64,000 nt of DNA from Alphaproteobacteria bacterium (GTDB lineage Bacteria; Pseudomonadota; Alphaproteobacteria; Rhizobiales; GCA-2746425), in assembly GCA_024743215.1 (NCBI GenBank), contig JANSWZ010000003.1, forward strand, positions 1 through 64,000. The letters are read 5' to 3'. The notes below the pieces were generated by a model. That model searched no databases. It saw only the letters and a list, made by a program, of their open reading frames with translations, and was not told the origin of the DNA. Below are positions 37,799 to 47,658 of the stretch, in pieces. Numbering within the stretch: the first letter of the stretch is position 1; each line of letters begins with the position of its first letter. The translations under genes were made by a program, and so were the position numbers.

Positions 37799-38725
37799 AT
37801 GGAGTCGGTAATGGAACAAATTCAATTGCATGATGTAAGCAGAATGAGGGCACTTAAATTGATGGTCGCCCGGTTGGGGCACTTCATTTGGCTTGTCGCC
37901 TTTGTCGTTGTTGGGTCCTATCCGGTTCAGGCGGCTTCCGACACGGACCGGGTGATTTCCATTGGCGGCTCAATAACGGAAATCATTTTTGCCCTTGAGG
38001 AACAGGACAAGCTTGTTGCGCGCGATGCGACCAGTACCTTTCCACAGGCAGCCGAGGCATTGCCTGATGTCGGATATATGCGGGCACTGTCGCCGGAAGG
38101 TGTGTTGTCGCTCAAGCCTGATCTCATCATCGCCAAGGAAGGAAGTGGCCCACCTGAAGCGGTTCAGGTCCTTAAGCAGGCCAGCATCAACTACATTGAA
38201 GTTCCCGATCGTTTTGACCAAAAGGGGGTCGATGACGCGATCAGGATCGTCGCCGAAGCACTCGGTGTGCCTGAAAAGGGGGATGTGCTTCGAGCCGATG
38301 TGTCGCAACAATTCTCTGAGATCCGCGAAGTTGTGGGACAGGTGGAGGAAGCGGAAAGCGTGTTGTTCATCCTCAGCATGCAAAGCGGACGTATCCTGGC
38401 CGCCGGAACCAATACTGCAGCTGATGGCATTATCGATCTTGCCGGTGCTGAAAATGCCATTCAGGAGTTTGAGGGTTATAAACCATTGAATGAGGAAGCC
38501 ATTATTACGGCCAACCCGGATGTTGTCCTCATGATGGACCGCGGTGGTGATCACGGTGCCGCAACAGATGATTTGTTTGCGCACCCTGCAATTCAGGCGA
38601 CCAATGCGGGCAAATCAAAAAAGCTCATTCGCATGAACGGCCTCTATTTGCTGGGGTTTGGTCCAAGAACCGCGGCAGCTGCACGTGATCTGGCCACCTA
38701 TCTGCACAAGGGATCAGTGCATTAG
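37799..38725 (+). CDS. hmuT: Heme ABC transporter substrate-binding protein
   Basis: DRVISIGGSITEIIFALEEQDKLVARDATSTFPQAAEALPDVGYMRALSPEGVLSLKPDLIIA. Confidence 0.94.
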   Translation: MESVMEQIQLHDVSRMRALKLMVARLGHFIWLVAFVVVGSYPVQAASDTDRVISIGGSITEIIFALEEQDKLVARDATSTFPQAAEALPDVGYMRALSPEGVLSLKPDLIIAKEGSGPPEAVQVLKQASINYIEVPDRFDQKGVDDAIRIVAEALGVPEKGDVLRADVSQQFSEIREVVGQVEEAESVLFILSMQSGRILAAGTNTAADGIIDLAGAENAIQEFEGYKPLNEEAIITANPDVVLMMDRGGDHGAATDDLFAHPAIQATNAGKSKKLIRMNGLYLLGFGPRTAAAARDLATYLHKGSVH

Positions 38726-38801
38726 CCTTTTAGAAGGCGCGGCTTTTGAGACGACTACCGGAAGTCGCGCCCGTTGAGACCACATGATTTGGGTGAAGTA
38801 G

Positions 38802-39935
38802 ATGGCATTGCGTGAACCTGCCAGCGTGTCTGTTTACAGATCTGGGCTGCCTGGCGGCGGCCTTCGGCATTATCTGGCAACCGGCATATTCAGAGACAAT
38901 CGATCTTATCTGGCAAAATTGGTTATTGCCGGTCTTGTGATGCTTTTGATTGGCGTCTTTCTGTTTAGTCTCGCATCGGGGGCTTCAGATGCGTCCGTTT
39001 GGCGATTGATTTTGGCAATGTCTGGCATTGCGCCAGATCAGTTGGATGCGCTGGATCGGATTGTCGTGTTTGATATCCGCTTTCCAAGAGCCGTGTTGGG
39101 CATGCTCATTGGAGCCTCTTTGGCTGTTTCCGGGGCCGTGATGCAGGGGCTTTTCCGAAATCCACTGGCTGATCCCGGAATTGTCGGTGTGTCGGCCGGT
39201 GCCGGTCTTGGGGCTGTCAGCTTTATTGTTTTGGGAAGCACAACGCTTGCACCGATAGCTGCCGTTCTGGGGATCTATGCTGTGCCTCTGGCGGCGTTCG
39301 CTGGTGGGGCAGGGACGACCTTTCTTCTATACCGTGTTTCAACCCGTCATGGTGCCACATCGGTTGCCACCATGTTGCTTGCCGGTATTGCCTTGGGAGC
39401 GATGGCGGGTGCGTTCAGTGGCGTATTGGTGTTCTGGTCCGACGACAATCAGTTGCGCGATCTTACCTTTTGGGGCCTTGGGTCTCTGGCTGGCGCCACA
39501 TGGACCAAGATATTGGCCGCTGGCCCCATCATATTGGCGGTGCTTGTGGCAACACCACTGATGGCCAGAAACCTGAATGCAATGGCTTTGGGTGAAGCGC
39601 CTGCAAGGCATCTTGGTGTTCCGGTTCAACGCTTCAAGAATGTAGCCATCATTGCGGTCGCGGCCTCCACCGGAGCGTCGGTTGCTGTCAGTGGTGGCAT
39701 TGGTTTTGTCGGCATTGTTGTACCGCATTTGCTGCGGTTGCTCATCGGTCCCGATCACCGCTATCTGCTTCCGGCATCCGCATTGCTGGGTGCCATACTT
39801 TTGCTGCTGGCTGATTCAATTGCCCGGCAGATTGTAGCTCCGGCTGAATTGCCGATTGGCATTGTTACAGCTGCGATTGGGGCGCCCTTCTTTCTATGGA
39901 TATTGCTGCGGAAGCGCAGCATTTTGGAATTGTAA
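38802..39935 (+). CDS. hmuU: Heme ABC transporter permease (FecCD family)
   Basis: IRFPRAVLGMLIGASLAVSGAVMQGLFRNPLADPGIVGVSAGAGLGAV; GGIGFVGIVVPHLLRLLIGPDHRYLLPAS. Confidence 0.96.
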   Translation: MALREPASVSVYRSGLPGGGLRHYLATGIFRDNRSYLAKLVIAGLVMLLIGVFLFSLASGASDASVWRLILAMSGIAPDQLDALDRIVVFDIRFPRAVLGMLIGASLAVSGAVMQGLFRNPLADPGIVGVSAGAGLGAVSFIVLGSTTLAPIAAVLGIYAVPLAAFAGGAGTTFLLYRVSTRHGATSVATMLLAGIALGAMAGAFSGVLVFWSDDNQLRDLTFWGLGSLAGATWTKILAAGPIILAVLVATPLMARNLNAMALGEAPARHLGVPVQRFKNVAIIAVAASTGASVAVSGGIGFVGIVVPHLLRLLIGPDHRYLLPASALLGAILLLLADSIARQIVAPAELPIGIVTAAIGAPFFLWILLRKRSILEL

Positions 39936-39937
39936 CG

Positions 39938-40762
39938 ATGCTGGAGACCAAACAGCTGTCTGTGCAACTTGGTTCGCAGGCCATTCTTGAAAACATTACC
40001 TTCACAGCACAGCCAGGACAATTCTGCGCCATTATTGGTCCTAATGGATCCGGCAAAACAACGTTGATGCGTGCGTTGTCAGGCGATATCGCTTTTACTG
40101 GGGAAGCCAGGCTGCATGGCCTCAACATTGCAAATGCCAACGCATGGGAGATGGCCATGCTGAGGGCCGTTCTTCCTCAGGCTTCCAACCTTTCGTTCCC
40201 CTTTACAGTTCGTGAGATTGTGAGACTGGGGCTGACGACAGGTGTTGCTGAAGAGACAAATCCATCTGATCCAATTCAGATATCCGATCAAGCGCTCAAT
40301 CATGTCGATCTGGAGGGGTTTGGCAGTCGCTTCTATCAGGAACTGTCCGGTGGTGAGCAGCAACGTGTTCAAATGGCCCGTGTGCTGTGCCAGGTGTGGC
40401 AGCCTGTGCTACAGGGCAAATCCCGATATCTGTTTCTGGATGAGCCGATATCCAGTCTCGATATCAAGCATCAAATCCAGATCATGGGAATTGCCCGCGC
40501 CTATGCGGCAAGGGGTGGTGCGGTTCTGGCGATTCTGCATGATTTGAACCTGACGGCCATGTTCGCAGACGCGGTGGTGTTGCTGGATCACGGCAGGGTT
40601 TTTGCACAAGGCCGTCCATCAGATGTGCTTACGACCGAGAATTTGTCACAGGTTTATCAGTACCCACTGGCTGTCAACACAACACCAAAGAAGCCTTCGA
40701 TATTTGTATTGCCTCATGCGGCAACAACCCAGCTTCCCGGTGTGTCAGAGGACCGGGTCTGA
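39938..40762 (+). CDS. hmuV: Heme ABC transporter ATP-binding protein
   Basis: IIGPNGSGKTTLMRAL, LSGGEQQRVQMARVL, LFLDEPISSLD. Start ATG (MLETKQ) at 39938. Confidence 0.96.
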   Translation: MLETKQLSVQLGSQAILENITFTAQPGQFCAIIGPNGSGKTTLMRALSGDIAFTGEARLHGLNIANANAWEMAMLRAVLPQASNLSFPFTVREIVRLGLTTGVAEETNPSDPIQISDQALNHVDLEGFGSRFYQELSGGEQQRVQMARVLCQVWQPVLQGKSRYLFLDEPISSLDIKHQIQIMGIARAYAARGGAVLAILHDLNLTAMFADAVVLLDHGRVFAQGRPSDVLTTENLSQVYQYPLAVNTTPKKPSIFVLPHAATTQLPGVSEDRV

Positions 40763-40833
40763 GTTTGAGTCGAATGCAATTTTTGCAAAACTGCAGTCAT
40801 TTTTTTGCGCTACCGTGGCAATGCTGGCGCATG

Positions 40834-41703
40834 TCAGTCGAGAAGGTCTCGTATGTGCTGTGGGATTTTTGCTTGATTGGGGAGCAGCGGACTAACGGTA
40901 TTCCGCCATCTAGGCTCATCGGTTTTATCCGCCAGCAAGGCTTTGATGTTTGGAATAACGGGACCGCTCAGCACCCACTCCAGCAACTGATCAATATCGC
41001 TTCTGCTTTCACCAATTGCGAGTTGGCTGACAAGATTGGGGGTGACATTCATCATGCCGGAGATACAGCCACTGGCGCCACGTTTCACTGCGTCCGCCAA
41101 TTGTCCTTCATGGCCCACGAGAATTGTCAGATCACTATGGGTCTGGAGCAAAGATGCCGTATCGGACCAGTCGCCAGCGGAGTCCTTAACACCTGCGATG
41201 ACATCCGGAAAAGCTTCGCGCAACCGGGTCACTAAAGGTACGGAAAGCTTCACCTGGGTGAGTGCCGGGATGTTGTAAATCAAGGTGGGCAACATGGCAT
41301 TGCCGGCGAGTTCTATGACTTTGCGATGCCAGTCAAACAGTCCTTGATCTGAAGGATATGGAAAATAGAAGGGCGGGACGAGCAATATTCCCCGACAACC
41401 GATCTGATTGTAAAATGTGATTTCATCAGCGGCTTCCTGTGCGCTGGGTCCGTAGACGCAGGCGATCAGGCGGTCAGGGTTCACTCCTCCCTGGCCCATT
41501 GCTTCGACCATGTGTCTGCGGGTGACGGACGGAAAAGACGCACCTTCTCCGGTGGTTCCAAAAGGCACGATGCTGTCGCAACCTGCTTGCAGCATTGTAT
41601 TTGCATGCTCGATCAGGAGTGAAATTATGATGTTTCCGCTTTCATCGACCGGCGTGGGCAATGCCGCGGCCAGGCGGGTAAATGGATGTTGCAAACCGGT
41701 CAT
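40834..41703 (-). CDS. Dihydrodipicolinate synthase/N-acetylneuraminate lyase family protein
   Basis: DSIVPFGTTGEGASFPSVTRR; LIYNIPALTQ; VIAGVKDSAGD. Confidence 0.93.
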   Translation of the reverse strand: MTGLQHPFTRLAAALPTPVDESGNIIISLLIEHANTMLQAGCDSIVPFGTTGEGASFPSVTRRHMVEAMGQGGVNPDRLIACVYGPSAQEAADEITFYNQIGCRGILLVPPFYFPYPSDQGLFDWHRKVIELAGNAMLPTLIYNIPALTQVKLSVPLVTRLREAFPDVIAGVKDSAGDWSDTASLLQTHSDLTILVGHEGQLADAVKRGASGCISGMMNVTPNLVSQLAIGESRSDIDQLLEWVLSGPVIPNIKALLADKTDEPRWRNTVSPLLPNQAKIPQHIRDLLD

Positions 41704-41759
41704 GAAAGAAGCCTTTGTTGTGAGCTAATACTCGGCATCGAGGCGAGTGTCATCGCTAT

Positions 41760-43055
41760 CTACCCCAGATATCCGAATAATTTGGGCAGGAATAAAACCA
41801 AATCGGGGAAGAGGATCATCATCGTCAATGCCGCGATCAAGACAGCCAGAAACGCCCAAATTTCCGAGATGATTTCTCTGAGCGGAATGCCCGTGACTGC
41901 ATTTATGACAAACAGCAGAATTCCATAGGGAGGTGTGATGAGACCGATCATGGAATTGACAACAACCAACACGCCAAAATGCACAAGATCAATGCCCAAC
42001 TCTTTGCAAGCGGGAATGAACAACGGCACGATAACAAGGATGATCGTGGTTGCATCCAGGACACATCCCAGCAGTAAAATCAGGACATTGACACCGAACA
42101 GAAAGAGAAGTGGGTGTATCTGGAGATCTGTCAGCCATTCAGACATCACGCCTGGAATGTTTTCAGAAACAACAATGAAGTTGAGGATCAAGGCACCGCC
42201 AATGACCACACCGACCGCTGCGGAGGATCGGGCGCTTTCGACGAAAATATGGTAGAGTGCTTTGAGTGACAATGCCCGGTAAAACAGACCCGCCAGGAGC
42301 AATGCATAAAAGGCAGCTACGGCTGCCGCCTCAGTCGGTGTCGTGACACCACCGTAAATTCCGTAAAGAAGGATGACCGGCATAAGCAGTGCCGGAAAAG
42401 CATTTGCAGTTGCGCGTGGAAGTTTGCGCAATGGCACTGGCGTTTCCATGGCAAATCCACGTTTTTTGGAAATTGCTGCGTTCATCATCATGAGCACAGC
42501 CCCCATTACGAGGCCTGGCACAATGCCTGCCAGGAAGAGTGCGCCAATGGAACTGTTGGATATCAGCGCATAAAGCACCATGGGAATTGATGGCGGAATG
42601 ATTGGACCGATTGTTGCTGAAGCGGCTGTAATTGCGGCTGCATAGCCCGGACTAAACCGATTGTCCTTGGTCATCATTCCAATGATGATTTTTCCTATTC
42701 CCGCAGCGTCTGCCACCGCTGAGCCGGACATGCCGGAAAAGATCAGCGATGCCACGACGTTCACATGACCCAATCCCCCACGAAACCGGCCCACAAGCGC
42801 AATGCAAAAATTCAGAAGGCGGTCGGAAATTGTGCCGGCATTCATGATATTGGCGGCCACGATGAAAAGCGGCACCGCCAAAAGAATGAAGCTCTTGTAA
42901 AGACCCTGCAGGATCTTTTCCCCCGCAAGTGCAACATCCAAATCGGCAAAGCCGAGATAGACGATAGACGCCAACATGATCGAATAACCGATGGGTGTGC
43001 CGATGCCTGCCAATCCGAAGAGAGCTACAAGGCAGGCCGCAAGTTCGAAGCTCAC
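41760..43055 (-). CDS. TRAP transporter large permease (DctM)
   Basis: IFSGMSGSAVADAAGIGKIIIGMMTKDNRFSPGYAAAITAASATIGPIIPPSIPM. Confidence 0.95.
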   Translation of the reverse strand: MSFELAACLVALFGLAGIGTPIGYSIMLASIVYLGFADLDVALAGEKILQGLYKSFILLAVPLFIVAANIMNAGTISDRLLNFCIALVGRFRGGLGHVNVVASLIFSGMSGSAVADAAGIGKIIIGMMTKDNRFSPGYAAAITAASATIGPIIPPSIPMVLYALISNSSIGALFLAGIVPGLVMGAVLMMMNAAISKKRGFAMETPVPLRKLPRATANAFPALLMPVILLYGIYGGVTTPTEAAAVAAFYALLLAGLFYRALSLKALYHIFVESARSSAAVGVVIGGALILNFIVVSENIPGVMSEWLTDLQIHPLLFLFGVNVLILLLGCVLDATTIILVIVPLFIPACKELGIDLVHFGVLVVVNSMIGLITPPYGILLFVINAVTGIPLREIISEIWAFLAVLIAALTMMILFPDLVLFLPKLFGYLG

Positions 43056-43597
43056 GAATGCACCTTGCCATCTGGGCCATCTGGCTTGCCGGGCTCCGGA
43101 CTTTCAGTTGCGTCAGCCTCTGGGTCCTGGCGCAAGAGGTCGATAAACTGCCAGGCATATCGAACGATGATGGCCAGCATGAAGATCGCATAGATCGAAA
43201 AAATAGTGCGTAGTGGAATCTTCTGGCCGGAAAACGGATTTCTGACGGTCGTTGTTTTCCGGATTTTCATCCAATCGATGTAGTCCCAGGTTGGCAGGAA
43301 TGCCCATGCCATGCCCACAACAATGGCGAAGGCGGTAATCAAAGCCATTACCCTTTGCGCAGACCGCGGCGCAGAGAGATAAAAAACATCAAATTTTACG
43401 TGATCGCTTTCGCGGACCAGAAATGCACAGCCAAAAAACACGATCCAAACCCAAAGGATAAGACACAGTTCCAGTGTCCAGCCAAAGGGCTGCAACATCA
43501 CATAGCGCGAAAATATTTGTATGAGAAAGGTAACAAACATCGCCGCCAGCAATGTGGCGGCGATGAATTCAGAGCCTTTGGTGATCCATTTAGAAAT
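43052..43597 (-). CDS. TRAP transporter small permease (DctQ); start uncertain
   Basis: ORF track starts at 43552 (ATG), inside the first TM helix. The in-frame upstream sequence to an ATT at 43595-43597 restores (I/M)SKWITKGSEFIAATLLAAMFVTFLIQ and follows GGGGGGAG. Confidence 0.75.
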   Translation of the reverse strand: MSKWITKGSEFIAATLLAAMFVTFLIQIFSRYVMLQPFGWTLELCLILWVWIVFFGCAFLVRESDHVKFDVFYLSAPRSAQRVMALITAFAIVVGMAWAFLPTWDYIDWMKIRKTTTVRNPFSGQKIPLRTIFSIYAIFMLAIIVRYAWQFIDLLRQDPEADATESPEPGKPDGPDGKVHS

Positions 43598-43635
43598 GGC
43601 CTATTGCTCCCCCCAAGGTATTAAAACCGGGTTGC

Positions 43636-44646
43636 TCAGTTTCCAAGTGCGTTGATTTTTTCCAATACACCATCTGGCCAGCTTGCAGCAAACTCGCTGC
43701 CGACATATTGAGCCTGAACGTGGCTGCGGAAAGCGTCCAGATCGGGCTCATAGATTTCCATGCCCTGTTCTTTCAGGAATGAAACCAGGCTTTCTTCTTT
43801 TTCCAGTTGTTTCTGGCGTCCAGATTCCGCTGCTGCGTCTGCGGCTTTTTGGACTGTTGTCTGCTGCTCTGGTGTCAACGCGTCCCAAACCTGTTTGGAA
43901 AATGCGATGTAGTTGAGATCGACAAGGTGTGACGTCAAAACGATTTGATTTGTCACCTCGTAAAACTTTGCATCCACTACTGTTGGAAGTGGGTTGTCCT
44001 GTCCATCGACGGCGCCCGTCGACAGGGCTGTGTACACTTCGGTAAATGACATTGGTGTGGGAGACGCTCCCAAGGCTTTTCCAAGGAACTGCCAGGCATC
44101 AGTACCGGGCATGCGTAAATTTACACCGTTCAAATCCGCAGGGGTTGTGACAGTAAGTTCTTCTTTTGTTTGACGAAGATTGACCTGACGGCGGCCAAGA
44201 TACATGACCGACAACAGTTTCACACCCAACTCATCCTCAGCCGTTTTCTTGAACGCATCCATGAGTGGGTCATTGAAGACCTTGACTTGATGGTCGGCAT
44301 TTTGATGGACATATCCGGTCGCGAAGATCGAAAACTCAGGGAAAAACTGTGCCATTTCCTGAGCCGACGCGATGGACATTTCAAGATTGCCACGGCTTAT
44401 CGCTTCAAGTTCAGTACCCTGCGCAAACAAAGTTCCGTTGTAACCGGGCTGGAAATCAGCGAATTCCGCGACCATTGGTGCAAAGACCTCAGCCATGGCA
44501 ACAGACCGTTGATCTGTGGCAGAGCCTGCCGTTGCCAGACGCAGTTTGATCTTATCGGCTGCAAAGCCCATACTCATTGTGACAGCTAATCCGCCAACTG
44601 CTGCAGCAACTGACAATGCTGTCAGCCTTTTCAAATTCATCATCAC
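43636..44646 (-). CDS. TRAP transporter substrate-binding protein (DctP)
   Basis: NGVNLRMPGTDAWQFLGKALGASPTPMSFTEVYTALSTGAVDGQDNPL. Confidence 0.95.
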   Translation of the reverse strand: MMMNLKRLTALSVAAAVGGLAVTMSMGFAADKIKLRLATAGSATDQRSVAMAEVFAPMVAEFADFQPGYNGTLFAQGTELEAISRGNLEMSIASAQEMAQFFPEFSIFATGYVHQNADHQVKVFNDPLMDAFKKTAEDELGVKLLSVMYLGRRQVNLRQTKEELTVTTPADLNGVNLRMPGTDAWQFLGKALGASPTPMSFTEVYTALSTGAVDGQDNPLPTVVDAKFYEVTNQIVLTSHLVDLNYIAFSKQVWDALTPEQQTTVQKAADAAAESGRQKQLEKEESLVSFLKEQGMEIYEPDLDAFRSHVQAQYVGSEFAASWPDGVLEKINALGN

Positions 44647-44719
44647 TCATTTCCTCCATCTGAGTTTTTAACTGAGCATTTGTTGCCCGATTAAACTGAT
44701 ATTGCAATATTTTTTCGAA

Positions 44720-44732
44720 AATATCTGATATT
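44720..44732. promoter_or_regulatory. Predicted operator for the adjacent FCD-type GntR regulator (site 2, upstream of dctP)
   Basis: AATAT-CTG-ATATT dyad matching AATAT-ATG-ATATT at 45903-45915. Confidence 0.5.
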
Positions 44733-44756
44733 ATTCAGGGTGAATGGAAGGCCGAT

Positions 44757-45839
44757 TCAAGCTGTTCTTCGGTGCTCCAAAGCTTCAAACGGCTGTATCG
44801 TATTGCCAGATTTAGCAGCCAGTTGAATGGCTTCGACCACGCGCAGCGTTTTCAATCCTTCGGCGCCAGAAACCAGCGGCGATGCCTGGTTCAGTATGAT
44901 GTCAGAAAAGTGCGCTATCTGGTTCACCAATGGATCCGAGGCCTGGCAGGGTAAGCTTGTTGCTCTGATGGGGTTCCACCAATTGGGCGCTTCTTGATGT
45001 GTCCAAACAGTCAAATCCGGGATCGATAAGGACCCATTGGAGCCCCCGATCAGATAGCTGCTTTCGGCCGTTTTCGGATAGGCTGGATGTTCATGGCTTG
45101 TGAATTCCCAACTCCACGGGGCTACAATGCTGTCTGACACAGTGATTGTACCAATAGCGCCATTTTCAAAGCGCAAGACTGCTGCGGCAACATCTTCGTT
45201 TTCATAGCCACGTAGCGACGGCGCGGACTGGGCCTGTACGGTGATGATTTCTCCACACAGATGGCGAATGAGATCTACATCATGCACGAGATTGACCGAT
45301 ATGGGGCCTGCTCCCTGTTTCTTGCGCCAGGGTGCTGCATCAAAATAATCATCGGGTTTGTAGAACCAGCAGTTGGAATGCACAGCGCGGACTTGGCCGA
45401 TTTCGCCGTTTTGAATGATGTCCTTTGCTTTTTGAACCAGCGGATTGTGTCTGCGATGGTGCCCCACCAAAATCGGGATATCTGCGGCGGTGGCCATATT
45501 GACCAGATCCTGTGCATCATGAACAGATGTGCCCAGCGGTTTCTCAATCAACGCTGCACATTTGTTTTCGATGCAAGTTTTCCCCTGAGAGATGTGCAGC
45601 GTGGTTGGGGTTGCCAGAATGACACCATCCGGCTTGATGGCGGCAAACATTTCTTCCAATGAATGAAAATGCGGGACGCCCTGAGATTCAGCATAGCGCG
45701 GCCCAATGGGGCCTGGCTCAACAATCCCAGCCAATGAAACGTTCTTGACTTGATTGATTGCATCGACATGTCGTTTGCCGACAAGGCCGATCCCAGCAAC
45801 AACAATACGCGCGTGTTCAGACATACAGTAATCCATCAA
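44757..45839 (-). CDS. Gfo/Idh/MocA family oxidoreductase
   Basis: VVAGIGLVGKRHVDAINQVKNVSLAGIV, AALIEKPLGTSVHDAQDLVNMA. Confidence 0.94.
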   Translation of the reverse strand: MMDYCMSEHARIVVAGIGLVGKRHVDAINQVKNVSLAGIVEPGPIGPRYAESQGVPHFHSLEEMFAAIKPDGVILATPTTLHISQGKTCIENKCAALIEKPLGTSVHDAQDLVNMATAADIPILVGHHRRHNPLVQKAKDIIQNGEIGQVRAVHSNCWFYKPDDYFDAAPWRKKQGAGPISVNLVHDVDLIRHLCGEIITVQAQSAPSLRGYENEDVAAAVLRFENGAIGTITVSDSIVAPWSWEFTSHEHPAYPKTAESSYLIGGSNGSLSIPDLTVWTHQEAPNWWNPIRATSLPCQASDPLVNQIAHFSDIILNQASPLVSGAEGLKTLRVVEAIQLAAKSGNTIQPFEALEHRRTA

Positions 45840-45902
45840 TCCAATTCTTACCGCCTATAACGGATGCGGCTGATGCTATGGTTTGTTTATGTTATTTGCA
45901 AT

Positions 45903-45915
45903 AATATATGATATT
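45903..45915. promoter_or_regulatory. Predicted operator for the FCD-type GntR regulator (site 1, divergent promoter)
   Basis: AATAT-ATG-ATATT dyad between the Gfo/Idh/MocA and gntR starts. Confidence 0.5.
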
Positions 45916-45969
45916 TTTGTCATATGAGTTTAAGAGCCAGACCTTGTTGAATATGGGTCAGAATGATAA

Positions 45970-46659
45970 TTGTCTGAAAAAATAAAGTCAGTTGAGAGCG
46001 CTTCAATGCCTAAGCAAATCAGCACTGTCAGAGCAAATACCTATGAAAGGATCAAGCGTGACATTCTGTTTGGCGAACTGGCGCCGGGCTCCAAGCTGAA
46101 GCTGGATACGCTCAAGGCACGCTATGAGGCCAGTGTTTCGACCTTGAGAGAAACGTTGAACCGCTTGGCAAGCGAAGGATTTGTGTCGGCCGAAGAGCAG
46201 CGCGGTTTTTTTGTGACCCCTGTTTCAACAGAAGATTTTTCCGAAATTGCAAATCTCAGAATTCTGCTTGAAGGATTTGCGCTCAAGGCATCGATTGAAA
46301 ATGGTGACACGGAATGGGAAGGCAATCTGGTTGCCGCTCATCACAAGCTGCACCGCATGGAGCAATTGTTGCTCACGGGTGATGAGTCACAAATCGAACT
46401 TTGGAAACGATATGATTGGGAATTTCATCTCGCTCTCATTCAGGCATGCAATTCTCAAAACCTGTTGTCGTTGCACTCAACTCTTTATGACAAATATCTT
46501 CGATACCAGATGCTGATATTGACCTCCCGTGGCGCAGAAGCTGTGGAGGAGCATCGAATCATGTTTGAAGCGGCACTCAGGCGGGATACGGATACGGCTG
46601 TGGAAGCGCTGGAAAAGCACATTCGCCGCGGTCTGGATTACACTTTAGCCAGCATGTGA
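45970..46659 (+). CDS. GntR family transcriptional regulator (FCD domain)
   Basis: NTYERIKRDILFGELAPGSKLKLDTLKARYEASVSTLRETLNRLASEGFVSAEEQRGFFVTPVS. Confidence 0.95.
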   Translation: MSEKIKSVESASMPKQISTVRANTYERIKRDILFGELAPGSKLKLDTLKARYEASVSTLRETLNRLASEGFVSAEEQRGFFVTPVSTEDFSEIANLRILLEGFALKASIENGDTEWEGNLVAAHHKLHRMEQLLLTGDESQIELWKRYDWEFHLALIQACNSQNLLSLHSTLYDKYLRYQMLILTSRGAEAVEEHRIMFEAALRRDTDTAVEALEKHIRRGLDYTLASM

Positions 46660-46696
46660 GTCGTGTGGCTGGAAGGCCTTGATAGATTTACGGCAG

Positions 46697-47653
46697 TCAG
46701 TTCCCTGAGACCGAGTCCACATTGCCAAAAATATTGCGCAATTTGTCCTGAGCCTCCGTCGGCAATGCTGGCATTTGCAGCACTTCCAGATTTTCCTTCA
46801 GATGCTCCAATGAGCCTGTGCCGGTGAGAACCACATGAGCGCCGGGTTCATGGCGACAAAAGCGATAGGCAGCTTCAGTGACGGTGCTGGCGCAATTGGG
46901 GGCCAGCAAAAAGCTGAAAGGGTTTTCGGTATCCAGATCAGATGGGTCAATCAGCCCGGCTGATATCAATTCACTGATGATTTCAGCGGTGGCATCCGGG
47001 TCACTCAAGGCACGTCTGACGGCGAACATGATGAGTGTCCCGGTATTTTTCTCTTGTGTCTTGGGCAGGACAGTGTGTCTTGCTGACGGGTTGATCATGT
47101 TGAACCCGGTCATCACCACATCCCAAACATCATCTTCCAGCGCGCGTGACAGCATTGTGTGGTTGGTGTCACGGATGAAACGCTCGGTCACACCAAGAAA
47201 GCGTATCTTTCCCTGATCTTGCAGTTGGTGAAGGGCAGGAACCAGTTCCTGTACGCAATGATCATACTGGTTCGCGAAAACACCGTGCAGGTGCAGAATA
47301 TCGATGTGGTCGGTGCCCAGCAGTTTCAAATTGTCTTCCACGCCGGTGATGAATTCAGCGCCTGTGAGGAGTTCATTTCCCGTTGGCGACGCGCCCTGCT
47401 GGAAGATCGTGCGCTTTGTAGAAATGATCACTTCGTCGCGTCGGCCCTTGATGGCTTCCCCAACAATGGGTTCGGTGCCGTAGGCTGTGGCCGTATCGAT
47501 GAAGTTCACACCCATATCCATCGCCGCATGAATAATGGCGATGGATTGGGCTGTGCTGTTGCCATAGGCCTGACCAAGCCGGGAGTGACCACCGCAGCCC
47601 AAGCCTGCGCTGCTGACGTTCAATCCCGTTTTGCCAAGCGTGACATATTGCAT
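46697..47653 (-). CDS. Aldo/keto reductase
   Basis: LGKTGLNVSSAGLGCGGHSRLG, VNFIDTATAYGTEPIVGEAIKG. Confidence 0.93.
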   Translation of the reverse strand: MQYVTLGKTGLNVSSAGLGCGGHSRLGQAYGNSTAQSIAIIHAAMDMGVNFIDTATAYGTEPIVGEAIKGRRDEVIISTKRTIFQQGASPTGNELLTGAEFITGVEDNLKLLGTDHIDILHLHGVFANQYDHCVQELVPALHQLQDQGKIRFLGVTERFIRDTNHTMLSRALEDDVWDVVMTGFNMINPSARHTVLPKTQEKNTGTLIMFAVRRALSDPDATAEIISELISAGLIDPSDLDTENPFSFLLAPNCASTVTEAAYRFCRHEPGAHVVLTGTGSLEHLKENLEVLQMPALPTEAQDKLRNIFGNVDSVSGN

Positions 47654-47658
47654 GTGCT

